From NCBI GenBank assembly GCA_010279815.1, contig QEOQ01000355.1, positions 258,004 through 294,135 on the forward strand: a stretch of DNA of 36,132 nucleotides, given 5' to 3'. This document shows, in pieces, positions 1 through 9,638 of this stretch; the stretch's first letter is position 1, and each line of letters starts with the position of its first letter. Position numbers and translations under genes: made by a program. The notes beneath the pieces are model-generated. The model did not search any database and was not told the origin of the DNA. It saw nothing but the letters and a program-made list of their open reading frames with translations. This DNA comes from Brachionus plicatilis. Its lineage: Eukaryota > Rotifera > Eurotatoria > Ploima > Brachionidae.

Positions 1-272
1 ATAGATTTTTAAACTTTTTAATTTTTTAATTTTGGACATTTTTTAAGACATTTTAAGGAAACTTCTTGTTTTATGTACCACGTAAACATGTATTTTTCTA
101 GTTTCTAATAGAAGAGAAAAGAGTGAGGTATTTATTTTATTTGAGTTTTTTTTTAAAGCAGAAAATTTTGGAATATAAGAAATTTTTAGAAAATCAAACT
201 TTATTTTATTTTAAGAAATACAGTATCTAGCACTCATTAAGTAGACTGCATTTATTTTTTGTATACCTCCAG

Positions 273-379
273 GTAATTATGTACTATCGGCATATAAAAT
301 GAATGGTGACAGGCAACTCTTAGCAGTTAACAATGGCCATAAAAGTATCCCTTTCTTTGAAAGATACCCGATTATATAA
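273..379 (+). CDS. possible terminal coding exon of an unidentified gene entering from the left
   Basis: A CCAG splice-acceptor-like site ends at 272 after a T-rich run, and an open frame then runs to a TAA at 377-379. The peptide reads NYVLSAYKMNGDRQLLAV, then NNGHKSIPFFERYPII, with a balanced composition unlike the flanking AT-rich DNA. The first full codon is at 275, so the exon would start with the last two bases of a split codon. An AATAAA lies at 524-529. No family is recognised. The open frame back to the previous stop is only about 45 codons, which can occur by chance at this composition, so this is tentative. The rest of the gene would lie left of the window or in unseen upstream exons. 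Confidence 0.3.
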
Positions 380-1591
380 AAGTGATAAGGCAAATTAGAT
401 TAAGTCAAGTTTATAGTTAATACTTGATAAATTTTGTTTAAGGTTAATAAGTCAAGTAGAATATTTGAGGGGGTTATTTACTTGTATAAAAAATCATTAT
501 ATCAATTATGAGTTCTTTAAGTCAATAAATTTTTATCAAGCTTTTATTTGCAAAAACTTTATTTTTAAATGGTTTGTTTGCAAAAACAAAAAAAATAAAA
601 ATTTTCCACACAATCAATATTGAAATGGTCTCTATAATGAAAATCAGAGCTTTGGCTTTAATAGAAAAAAATTTTCAATTTTATTTTCAAAAGCAACCTT
701 AAAAAATTAAAAAAGTATACGAAACAACTAGAAATAAAAAATAAAAGACTAAATGTAATTAATCAATGCAATTATGGTTAAGACATCAAGTAGGGTCCCA
801 ATTTTGCAAAATAACTTAGGAGCTAGTAAAATTTAATGATAAGTCAAGTTATTTAAAAATTTCGTTCTTAGTCATCTTATTTACATGAAGAGATGTATAA
901 TTACGATCAAATTGACCAAAAAAATTCAAAACTTCATTCGGCTTTTTCCTAAAATAGCACCTGATTTATAAATTTATTTTTATTTATTACTTGAATTAAT
1001 TTTTTATTCAAATTTTGAGTTTTTTTGAATCTTTTATGAATTTTTTTTATTTTTTCTTTAATTTTTTATGGTCTCAAAATTTAATCATGTGGCCGAGAAG
1101 GAAGGACCAAGTCTGCACCCCATTACTCCGCCCAAATTATATTTTTTAAATAAACAAAATAAAATTCAAAGATAAAGATTTTTTTATTTATTTTAGTTTT
1201 ATTCAAAAAATAAATTTTTCCAATCATCGAACTTTGACAGCATTGTAAGGCAGCGTCAAAAGCGATCAATGACTTTTAATTTTATCTATTTGATTAGATT
1301 TACAGCTCTAGCTGTGTGCTCTAAATGTGGCTTTTTTAAATCAAGCCGAATAGCTCTACTAAAAATGAAAGTCACCATTTTTGTCTTATTACAACGGGAG
1401 ATTTTTTTAATCTCAAGAGAACATTTAATTTCATGGCTGAGACAGACTCTTGAGCAGAGCTCAGTGATGCAACATAATCGACTAGATCTCCCCAAAGACC
1501 AATAAATTAGACTTATCCCAATCTTTTTGTTTTAATTTATCGGGTTAATTTGTCACCACATTTAATAAATTTTAGATTTTGAGCTGTGGTA
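380..1591. other. AT-rich intergenic DNA with one short GC-richer island
   Basis: Mostly A/T homopolymer-rich sequence without supported genes. A roughly 45-bp island at 1088-1135 is much richer in G and C than its surroundings and may be a transposon remnant. An ATG-initiated open frame of 78 codons at 1269-1505 has no recognisable similarity, and an overlapping antisense frame is also open, so I do not call it a gene. Confidence 0.5.
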
Positions 1592-2151
1592 GCCATTGTG
1601 AAATTTCATATAAAAATAAAAAAAATTTATAACTTTTGTTCTAAATGAAACAAAGTGAAACAACTGTTGTATAACCTTCTGCAGAAGTCTGCAAAATCTG
1701 TGCAAATTCTGCAAAATTGCACCCTATTTAAAAGTATTTAGAATAAAGCGGAATTTATTTGCTCATATTTTGCAGACTTCTGCAGAAGGTTATACAATTT
1801 TTTCACCTTCTGCAGAAGTCTGCAAAATCTGTGCAAATTCTGCAAAATTGCACCCTATTTAAAAGTATTTAAAATAAAGCGGAATTTATTTGCTCATATT
1901 TTGCAGACTTCTGCAGAAGGTGAAACAATTTTTTCACCTTCTGCAGAAGTCTGCAAAATTGCACCCTATTTAAAAGTATTAAAAATAAAGCGGAATTTAT
2001 TTGCACATATTTTGCAGACTTCTGCAGAAAGTGAAACAACAGTTGTTTCACTTTGCTTCAATTTGGAGAACAAGTTTTTGACATTTAGAACAAAAGTTAT
2101 AAAATTTTTAAAATTTTTTATTGTAAATTTTGTATGAAATTTCACGATGCC
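1592..2151. mobile_element. foldback (MITE-like) element with long imperfect terminal inverted repeats
   Basis: The left end (GCCATTGTGAAATTTCATA from 1592) is matched in inverse orientation at the right end (TATGAAATTTCACGATGCC ending at 2151). Further in, AACTTTTGTTCTAAATG and CAAAGTGAAACAACTGTTGT on the left are mirrored by CATTTAGAACAAAAGTT and ACAACAGTTGTTTCACTTTG on the right. The roughly 70-90 bp arms enclose three tandem copies of a smaller inverted repeat. No transposase frame is present, so it would be non-autonomous. The structure is read directly from the sequence; its mobility is inferred. Confidence 0.8.
1675..2030. repeat. three tandem hairpin units, 131-bp period, inside the foldback element
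   Basis: Units lie at 1675-1789, 1806-1920 and 1937-2030, with starts exactly 131 bp apart. Each opens with CCTTCTGCAGAAGTCTGCAA and closes with its inverse (TTGCAGACTTCTGCAGAA), so each unit can fold on itself. The third unit has an internal deletion of about 20 bp. The PstI-like CTGCAG core recurs six times. Confidence 0.85.
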
Positions 2152-2204
2152 GTTGAGGTATAGAGTTACCTGTATGAGGGAAAGAGCCGCGAGCAGGGTT
2201 TTCA

Positions 2205-2247
2205 TCGAACATCGATAAACCCAGCAGATTTGTTTATCGATGCTCGA
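2205..2247. repeat. 16-bp hairpin with TATCGAT core
   Basis: TCGAACATCGATAAAC (2205-2220) faces GTTTATCGATGCTCGA (2232-2247), which is complementary apart from one mismatch, across an 11-nt loop. It sits just outside the foldback element. It could be the end of another small element or a paired protein-binding site; the sequence does not decide. Confidence 0.6.
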
Positions 2248-2259
2248 AGCGTATTGTAG

Positions 2260-4430
2260 ACAATAAATTTTTAATTCCATGCAACAAAACTTATTCTCAT
2301 TGCAATGTAACATTTAAAACAAAATTAAATAGCTTGGGAAATATTTAATCAGCAAAAATATGTTCAATGGAAACACTTCGATAAAGTTAAATTATTCAAT
2401 TAGAAGCTAATTTGACTTTCTCGTATACACCATGATAAATTATAAACATTGGAGCTTGTAAACTTGTAATTTTTGTGTAATGGCCATATATGCAATTATA
2501 ATTTAATCAATCAATTGTTCGATTAATTGATTAGGGCCAAATCAATCACCGAATTTGTTTAAAAATATTTTCAGGATTATAAATTATTTTGGATAAGAGC
2601 TCGCCTCAAATATGTCATTTACTATCTGGAACAAATATTTAAACAGAACCTGCTCGCTCGGCAGATGATCGCGTCTAACTGTACAATATCAGATTGCATT
2701 AGTTAGGCAAATATTCTGGCTATATATATATATATATTTTTTATTATGTCATGAGTATTTATTTGATTTTAATTAGATGCAATTAGCTTGATGCTGATAG
2801 ATTTTGGATTAGTTGTCGAGCAAACACGAAATTTGCACAAATCAAGATCTGGTTTGGAAATGGTTACATTTCCTTGCACAACTAGATCTCGGACGACACC
2901 GAAATTAATGACTTTAATAATTTCCTTGTATAAAAAAGATAGTTACATTTTTTTTTCTAGTTTTATAATCTAATCAAAAGAATATCAAGTGGCTTTGTAT
3001 TTACAAACGAAAAAAAGTTATTTATTATCTTGTCTTAAAGGGCACTTATTGCTTTCTTTTAGTTTTAAAGAGCAGATTTTACAGCTTAATTGATGAGCAC
3101 TCTCGGTGATTATCTCTTGTTTGAGTCGCTTTTCTCTTTGAGAATCGCACTATTCGCCCATATAAAGCATCTAGTGATTATCTTAAAATTTTTCTTGATT
3201 TCTTTTTGTTAATTTTATTTTATAAAACTGGAACAATACTCAGCAGTGGACTCTCTTGATGTCAAACAATCTTGACATTCTAATTAAATCTAATTAGGAA
3301 GCATTCTCTACTGTTCATTGTCTATTGACCAACTAGCCTCTTCTAAAGCATCAAAAAATTTTTTTTTTTATTTTTTAGATCAATTCAAATACACCAGCAA
3401 TATTTTTTTAAGGCAATTAAAAAATAATTTTTAAGTATATCACTTTTTTTTAAATTAAAGATAATCGAAAAGTGTAGGAGTGATTTTGATTAAATTTTAA
3501 AAAATAAATGCATTGAGAATAAGAATGGGGTTTTTTTTTCTATATAGAATTTTTTCTAATCACGTGATTAAAAGGGATACTTATGATCAGCTCAAAATAA
3601 ATTTGATTTTTTTTAAAAGGAACATGCAATTTAGTTTTTAATTTACTAAAATTTTAACTTGTATCTTTTATGGCATTGTGAATGAAGGTACTTATTTCAG
3701 ATTGGAAAAACATTGATTAACACGATCTATTATTCAATTGTTTATCTGTTCCTTGATTTATTTTATTTTAAAAATAATTTAGGAATAGATAAATTTCTTT
3801 AAGTTTGTGTGTGTTTTTTAGAACAAAGCATGTGTCGGCTGAGAAGAAAATTTGACGGTGCATTCTCAGAAAGATTTTACAATTCCGGTAGTCAAAATTG
3901 ATATTTTTGATAAATGATAATTTATTGCAGAAGACATTTTTGGAAAAATATTTAGCCCTAGGATTCAAAGTCCACATTTTATTTATTTTATTAAATTCCA
4001 TTTAAACAAGTAGAAACTGGTTTTTATTTTTGGTCAAAACATTCAGTGTTCAAATCCATTAGGGCCGTATAGGTCGATAAATAGATAAAAGATTTGGAAT
4101 AAATAGAAATATTTTTCAGCTACTGTGAAATCTCCAGTAGCTATTTTTTTATCTAAGTTATTGGAGTAAAAGTGATACAAAATCCATTTAAAAAAAAAAT
4201 ATTTGTAAACTATTGACTTCTTCTTTACTCTATATTTAATTTTTTATTTTTTTTTACTTTGAAAAATTTTAGTTCATTTTTGTTTGTGAATTTTGTAAAT
4301 TATCTTTATATGCTGAAAGAAAAGAGCTTTTTCTTCAAGCAGCATTTTAATTCAAATAAAAAAAAAATACTTTGAATTAAAAAAACAATGTTTAAATATT
4401 TAAATTTATGCAGTTTTATTTAATAAAAAA
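2260..4430. other. non-coding stretch, partly less AT-biased
   Basis: No firm gene. Between about 2570 and 3330 the sequence is less AT-biased and contains open frames on both strands (for example 2575-2706 plus strand, 3093-3212 plus strand and an overlapping minus frame). None has a recognisable match and the frames conflict. A TA dinucleotide run lies near 2722-2738. ATGTCAA/TTGACAT form a small inverted repeat at about 3258-3278. A possible two-exon structure at 3822-4013 is reported as a finding. Confidence 0.4.
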
Positions 4431-4980
4431 TTTTTTTAAGATCGGAACAGTATGATTCTACATTCACCCAAAATAACTTTTTTTCAAAATTCAAATTTAA
4501 TTTAAATAAAGTTAAAAATGAATTGAGAGAAAAACTAAATTGAGAATAAAATTTATTTTAAATGCACGTTTTATTAAAAAAACTGCAAAAATTTAAATAA
4601 AAAAAATATTTAAAACGTTTATGTTTTTTTTTAGATAAAAAATTTTTTAACTCTAAGATCGTAGCACCGTGATTTTATATGTACCTAAAATAATTTTTTT
4701 TTCAGAATTATATCATTTCGTATTTTATAGAATAAAATTATTTTTTTTATTAAAAGAATTTTAAACTCTAAGATCAGAGCACCGTGATTTTAAATGTACC
4801 TAAAATTTTTTATTTTTTTCAAAATTCAATCATTACATATTATATAAAATAAAAATATTTTTTGTATTAAAAAAATTTTAAACTCTAAGATTGGAGCACT
4901 GTGGTTTTACATGTACCTAAAATAAATTTTTTTTTCAAAATTCAATCATTACATATTATATAAAAAATTTTTTTTTATTA
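4431..4980. repeat. diverged tandem repeat, about 115-bp period
   Basis: CTCTAAGAT(C/T)nnAGCACnGTGnTTTTA followed by ATGTACCTAAAAT recurs at 4651, 4766 and 4883 (spacings 115 and 117), with a more diverged first copy near 4434. Each copy continues into TTTTTTCA(A/G)AATT and a TATTATATA-like tail. It is noncoding and satellite-like. Confidence 0.75.
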
Positions 4981-5540
4981 ATTAGAATAATTTTTAAATC
5001 AAATTACATAATGAGTGCAGCATTTAATTTGCAGCACTATGAGAGAGAAAGAGAGTAACGATCCGAAATCTCGATTCACATTTAATTTTAGGATTAGGAT
5101 TAAACTAATTAAGCTAAACGATATTTAGACTGTCGTTCCAAGTATTATATCATTCTTTCTAAAACAAAAAAAAGTATATAAGTACATGTTTGACATAACC
5201 AGGTAATAGACAAAGAGTACATTGGCAGTTTTGTTCATATATTTAAATAAACAGCGAATGGTCAGATTCTAAATAAGTCCCTAACGAATATTCTATTGTT
5301 ATTCTAATTGACTCAATTAAATTCAAGTATTTTTGTAAGCCGAGATTTTGTCGACGATCAGAGTGGTCGAGTCCGGCTGCACACATTTTCTCACTCGGCT
5401 TGAATCCAGCCAGATCGATCTATGGTGCAATTGTCCTAAACAAATAAGCCCGTGTACGCATTCAATGCGAATGCAAATGACCGGCTCTTTTACTTTCAGT
5501 CCTAACTGCAGTTTTCACAGATCATTTGCTGCTAATTTTT
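4981..5540. other. intergenic region upstream of the IN-box gene
   Basis: No gene supported. From 5340 to 5540 the sequence is GC-richer than the average of the window. A TTG-initiated open frame of 72 codons (5348-5566) is present but has no ATG and no recognisable domain. Because it leads into the CCAAT cluster, a regulatory role is more likely than coding. Confidence 0.4.
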
Positions 5541-5617
5541 CCAATAGCCAATCTTCTATTGATTAACTTTTCTATCGATCATTTCACTGATTGATTGGTC
5601 ATCCAATCAAGCCCAAT
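5541..5617. promoter_or_regulatory. cluster of five CCAAT/ATTGG boxes (putative NF-Y promoter)
   Basis: CCAAT occurs at 5541, 5548, 5603 and 5613 and its complement ATTGG at 5594, all within 77 bp. Clustered CCAAT boxes bound by NF-Y are typical of promoters of animal G2/M genes. The cluster lies about 500 bp upstream of the ATG of the IN-box gene, which fits a mitotic function. The boxes are seen directly; factor binding is inferred. Confidence 0.5.
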
Positions 5618-5790
5618 AGGAAAACATTTAACTTTTTTTTTTTTCCCTCCTCCTATCCTCTCATTATTCTATCTATTATAAAAATTAATAAAAAAAAAAA
5701 TTTTTTTGCAAATTTTGTTTAAAAAAAAGACGCGTGCAGAGTTGTGAAGCGGTTGATTTGATGTTAACACGTTGAGTTTGAAAACGATAG

Positions 5791-5838
5791 GTAACAAGAA
5801 GATATCTAATTAAGTTAATCTTGTTTGACATTTTTAGG
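5791..5838 (+). other. possible 5'-UTR intron of the IN-box gene
   Basis: A GTAACAAG donor-like site near 5791 and a TTTGACATTTTTAG acceptor near 5838 enclose about 48 nt, close to the length of the demonstrable introns in the window. It would lie within the untranslated leader. It is a prediction from splice consensus only. Confidence 0.3.
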
Positions 5839-6121
5839 AAATAAGTTTGTGGCTGACTTTGTTCTGCTCGCTAAACAAACTGATTAAAATCAGGATGATA
5901 TTTTTGGCAAACTTGGCTGAGAGGACACGCGCGCTCACCTACCATCTTGCCGACCAAACAATCAATCAAATAAGTTTTTTTTTTCTCTTCTCTCTCTCTA
6001 AACTCAATCAAATTTGTCTATTTAAACTAATTTTTATCGTCCTTTATTTAGATTAAAAATCATCAATTTAACAATTAGCTGTCAATTTTTGCTAGACTAT
6101 TTTGCATTATCTGATCTCACA

Positions 6122-6997
6122 ATGTCTAACTCGGTTGTATTTAAATGCGAATTTGAAAGACAAGCAAAGAACAAGTGTTCTAGTTACATTGACCAAAACG
6201 CCAAGCTAAATGCCATCATGCAAACCAGCGCTCAATCAAAGCCAAAAAATTACAAAAAAATCAAGTCCTTTATTTCGCACAAGCTGCGCAAGCTTTTGCA
6301 CCACACGCCCCAGCATCTACAGCCCAAAAAGACCAGCATCACTGAGGTCCAATTGCTCAAGTTTGACTACAAGTCAAATTTTGTTGCCATGGAAACCACT
6401 GAGATTCCTAGAGCATCGCGTTTCGCGCCAAGATCCAGGCGCCACTCTAACGGAACTTCATCGTCATCATCCTCGAGCTCCACTTCGTCCTTGACCTCGT
6501 GCAACAACAGCGAGCAGTTTTTTTTGCTAACTTCTCAGCAGCAGCAGTCCGAGCTGAATTTTTCAGAAAATTTTGTCGAGTCGAGCACCCCAGTGGGCCC
6601 CAATCGGGTTGTCAGCCGCCATGAGCTGACCGAGCCGATCGCGTTTTCGTACGATGACGATTGTCAGATGGACCAAACCTGTCAGTTGGACGAGTCCACT
6701 CAGTGTCAAGAGTCGCCAGTCTTGCTCGAATCCACTTTTAACAACAGTAGCTTGAGCAATTTGAGCGATGATTTGATCATTGTGCAAACTACCATGCGAC
6801 CAGTGCAATCGCATTGTCCCAGACAGCAAAGTGTGGACGAAAACTTGAAAATGATCAACAAGTATCACAACGACACTAATGCTTCCTTTGAACAACTGCC
6901 ACAATGGGCCCTCGGACACAATTTAAATGTGGCTCTAGTCAATCAATTGTATTACAACCCTGCTGCACGTGGAGTTTTCAATCCAGAACAAAATTAA
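6122..6997 (+). CDS. short INCENP-like IN-box protein (putative Aurora kinase-binding protein)
   Basis: Single exon, 291 residues. I take the ATG at 6122 (context CACAATG) because the frame's upstream extension has only a TTG. The C-terminus (residues 259-286, LPQWALGHNLNVALV then NQLYYNPAARGVF) matches the IN-box of INCENP: W262-A263, G265, L268, A271, Q275, Y277-Y278, P280 and F286 fall on the conserved W-A-x-G-x-x-L-x-x-A-h-x-x-Q-YY-x-P-F pattern. In known INCENP this segment wraps the Aurora B kinase lobe. Residues 38-70 are strongly basic, 109-126 are serine-rich (eight consecutive serines), 139-142 are four glutamines, and 164-222 are acidic. RRHS (106-109) fits an Aurora/PKA site. The long single alpha-helix of INCENP and the TSS motif after the IN-box are absent; the protein ends five residues after F286. 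It could be a reduced INCENP or a separate Aurora regulator. The IN-box call is firm, the cellular role inferred. Confidence 0.75.
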   Translation: MSNSVVFKCEFERQAKNKCSSYIDQNAKLNAIMQTSAQSKPKNYKKIKSFISHKLRKLLHHTPQHLQPKKTSITEVQLLKFDYKSNFVAMETTEIPRASRFAPRSRRHSNGTSSSSSSSSTSSLTSCNNSEQFFLLTSQQQQSELNFSENFVESSTPVGPNRVVSRHELTEPIAFSYDDDCQMDQTCQLDESTQCQESPVLLESTFNNSSLSNLSDDLIIVQTTMRPVQSHCPRQQSVDENLKMINKYHNDTNASFEQLPQWALGHNLNVALVNQLYYNPAARGVFNPEQN

Positions 6998-7093
6998 TTT
7001 TTTTTTTCTATTTTTTTGTGATAAAAAATATTTTATTTATTTTGTATAGTTTTTGTAAATTTTTGAAATTTTATTTTTCCATATCCAAAAATT

Positions 7094-7099
7094 AATAAA
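7094..7099 (+). terminator. polyadenylation signal AATAAA of the IN-box gene
   Basis: AATAAA about 97 nt downstream of the TAA at 6995-6997, in the correct orientation and followed by A/T-rich sequence. It is the best candidate for the 3' end of this transcript. Confidence 0.55.
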
Positions 7100-7800
7100 A
7101 TTATTAAAATTAAGAAAATTTTTTGTAATTACCGCTTCGATTTAAAAAAATCAATTTGAAAGAGTATCAATTAAAAAATTTTATATTTTTAAGATTTTGA
7201 ATATTTTGGGAAGATCAGAGAATTTTTGAATTTTTGAAGGAAATAAAAAAAGATTTTAAATTTGAAAGATTATTTTATCATAATATAATAAATTTTTATC
7301 AACCAACAAAATTTCCTGTATTTCAACATTTTTTATTGCTAGATAATATTGTCAATTGGTTCAACTAAAAAAAAATTAATCTATTCTTCTATTATTAACA
7401 ATTTTTAAAATAGCACTCAATTGTAATTGTAGTTACCGTTTTTCAAAATAGCAAAATTTTATTTTTTAGGCAGAATTAAGACAGTGAGTGTGTTCCTCTG
7501 ACCAGCATGTTCGCATTATTTATTTAATTAATTAAACTTCATTTATATACTAAATATCCATATCCATTATTATTTTTAAATCTTTAATTAGAATTTTTTT
7601 TAAATATTTTTAAGAAATTTAGAGAATCAATTTTTTTTATTTATTTAATAAAAATATATTTTGGAGATAGCTCAAATGCTCCTAGAGCTTCGTTTGAACC
7701 CTGAAACCATTGAGTATTAAATTAGAATTGGTACTTAAAAAAATAAAAATTTTAGTCTGAGTATATCTAATGGAGTATGAAATATATGGAAAATTTTTAT
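7100..7800. other. AT-rich intergenic DNA
   Basis: Long A/T runs and no supported gene. A small island at 7680-7710 resembles a tRNA B-box on the minus strand but has no cloverleaf. Confidence 0.6.
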
Positions 7801-8205
7801 ATTGCTAATGGAAATTATATTTTTAATTTTTTTGAAATATTTTTTACAGACCTTAAAATCAATGTTTTTTTTTAATTAAATTTCTAAACTTTATTTAAAA
7901 ATTTTTTAAAGCATTAAAGTAATAAAAAAAATGTTCATAATTATCTAAAAAATTTATTTTTAAAATTTTTGAACTATTTTTTACAGACTCAAAAATCAGT
8001 GTTTTTTTAACAAATATTTCTTAGCTTTAGTTTAAATTTTTTTTAAGCATTAAAGTAATTAAAAAAATGTGTGAAGGATTTTTTATTGCTAATAAAATAA
8101 TTTATTTTTAAAATTTTTGAAATATTTTTTACAAACCCAAAAATCAATGTTTTTTTAATTTAAATTTCTAAACTTTAGTTTAAAATTTTTTTCGACATTC
8201 AAGGT
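7801..8205. repeat. three-copy tandem repeat, about 140-bp unit
   Basis: Copies begin near 7801, 7938 and 8085. Each contains TTTTTGAA(A/C)TATTTTTTACA, then A(G/A)AC followed by AAAATCA(A/G)TGTTTTTTT, and then TAGTTTAAA-like and TTTAAGCATTAAAGTAAT tracts. The copies are strongly diverged, indicating an old duplication. It is noncoding. Confidence 0.75.
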
Positions 8206-8229
8206 GAATTAATTTTTGAATTTTTGAAT

Positions 8230-9480
8230 TAAGTAATAGGTAAGTGTAATTATTTTAGTTTAAGCTAGCAAAGATTATTTAGCTAGATAACTTTTGATAG
8301 TAGCAATTTGCAATAAACAATAGTGACGAGTGTGATCTTGTTCTGGTCTAAACAAATACTAATCTGTCTATGATTACAAGAGATTAGGTGTATAATTAGC
8401 AAGCAAATAAGTCTGCTAAATAATCAGTTTATTTCAGTGGTCTGACGATCTGATAATTGCACTGAAATGCATCTCCATAAGAAAGTGTGATATCAGATAT
8501 GGAAAAGGCCGATACAATCTTGGACATCTGACTCAGAGTTATTTTTGCTAGACACTGGATTAATGCAGAGCATAAAAGAATGTAATCTGCAGACAAGATC
8601 GCTGGTGGATTATGCGATTGCACGTTATGCTATTTGCATGACAGAGCAGCAGCCGAGCTAATACCATTTGATATTTCACCTGTAATAATTACTTAGAAAA
8701 ACTTTATGGATTAGAACAAGTGATCGATGAAAAAGAACTAAGCACTAGTCAAACAAATTAATCGGCCTTTTTCCACTCGACTATTTCCTTGGAGATAAAT
8801 GGCCTTTGTTGTTGTTTGTATTAATTAACTGAAAAATTCGACCAGGGAGATAGATCGACAAATATTCGAAATGGAAACTTGTAAATAGTTCGGCAGAACA
8901 TGATACAAAAATCAGGAATTTAACAAGTTCTCATCTGTAAACAAAACATTTGTTGTTTATGTTGAGAGGAGATAGCATTTTTGTTTACGATGCCATCAAG
9001 AACGTTGGATTAACAGGAGCTTAGATTTCAAGTGGAGCACAATTTTTCATTTTAGAGATTCAATCAAGTCTAATAAGCTAGAAGACATTAACGACCACCT
9101 TTATTGTTCTTATTCAGATCAACAATCCTTTATTAAATTAGTTTGCTCAATTGAAATTTAAAACTGTAAATCGCCTGAGGACTCCTCATTAATATTCCAA
9201 GGACTATTATGCAAAACAGTCAGAATTAGCATCGTATTAATATGTTAATGGCTAGAGAGATTTTGTGCCATGGTTTATTAGGGGCTTAATCAAACGGTTG
9301 CATGTTCGAGTCTAATCGTTTTTTGATTATCTGTGCCTAGTAAATAAATTAGTTGTCCGCCTAGAATTGGAAAGTGAACGTTCCGAACCAATGGATTGAT
9401 AAACGATGAGATATATGCACAACATGAACATATATTGTATCTAGTGCCGCTTTTGATTTTTTCCTATCTCATGAGTAATA
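8230..9480. other. less AT-biased non-coding block, possible cis-regulatory region
   Basis: This stretch has noticeably fewer homopolymer runs than its surroundings. It contains homeodomain-type TAATTA sites, GATA sites, forkhead-like AAACA motifs and a POU-type ATTTGCAT at about 8633. Open frames (8429-8623 minus with a GTG start; 8976-9161 plus with no start codon) have no recognisable products. Enhancer function is an inference from composition and motifs only. Confidence 0.3.
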
Positions 9481-9638
9481 AAGATTTGCGGATAAAAATT
9501 GATTTTTTGTTGTTGTTCAAAAAGATTTATTAACAAATAATTTTACTTTAATTAAACAAATTTTTTTTGTTAATTGATTATTTACTTTAAAAATAATATT
9601 TTTTTGATAAGACCAATTAATCTTTTTAAAAAACAAAA

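Noticed and set aside
1085..1135. TGGCCGAGAAGG as a tRNA Ser/Leu A-box, and overlapping short frames
   Set aside because: No B-box within tRNA distance. Short frames are open in several phases, so none is supported.
1675..2030. CRISPR-like regular spacing of repeats
   Set aside because: The 131-bp units are nearly identical throughout with no unique spacers, and the organism is eukaryotic.
1966..2313. 115-codon minus-strand frame
   Set aside because: It runs through the foldback element's hairpin units and right arm, so openness reflects the repeat sequence.
2839..2862. Plus-strand frame reading QIKIWF-G-N, like homeodomain helix 3
   Set aside because: The preceding residues do not resemble homeodomain helices 1-2, the following RR is absent, and a stop comes six codons later. 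Taken as chance.
6210..6919. Additional frames overlapping the IN-box gene on both strands
   Set aside because: They are shadows of the GC-richer coding exon. Only the 6122-6997 frame has a good ATG context and a recognised motif.
8976..9161. 61-codon open frame on the plus strand
   Set aside because: No start codon, no convincing acceptor, no recognisable domain. Frames of this length are expected by chance in a window this large.
9270..9330. GTTCGAGTC as a tRNA B-box
   Set aside because: The flanking bases do not form a T-arm stem, and no A-box or acceptor stem is found. The same holds for ATTCGAACAC at 22194 and GGTTCAAAC (minus) near 7700.
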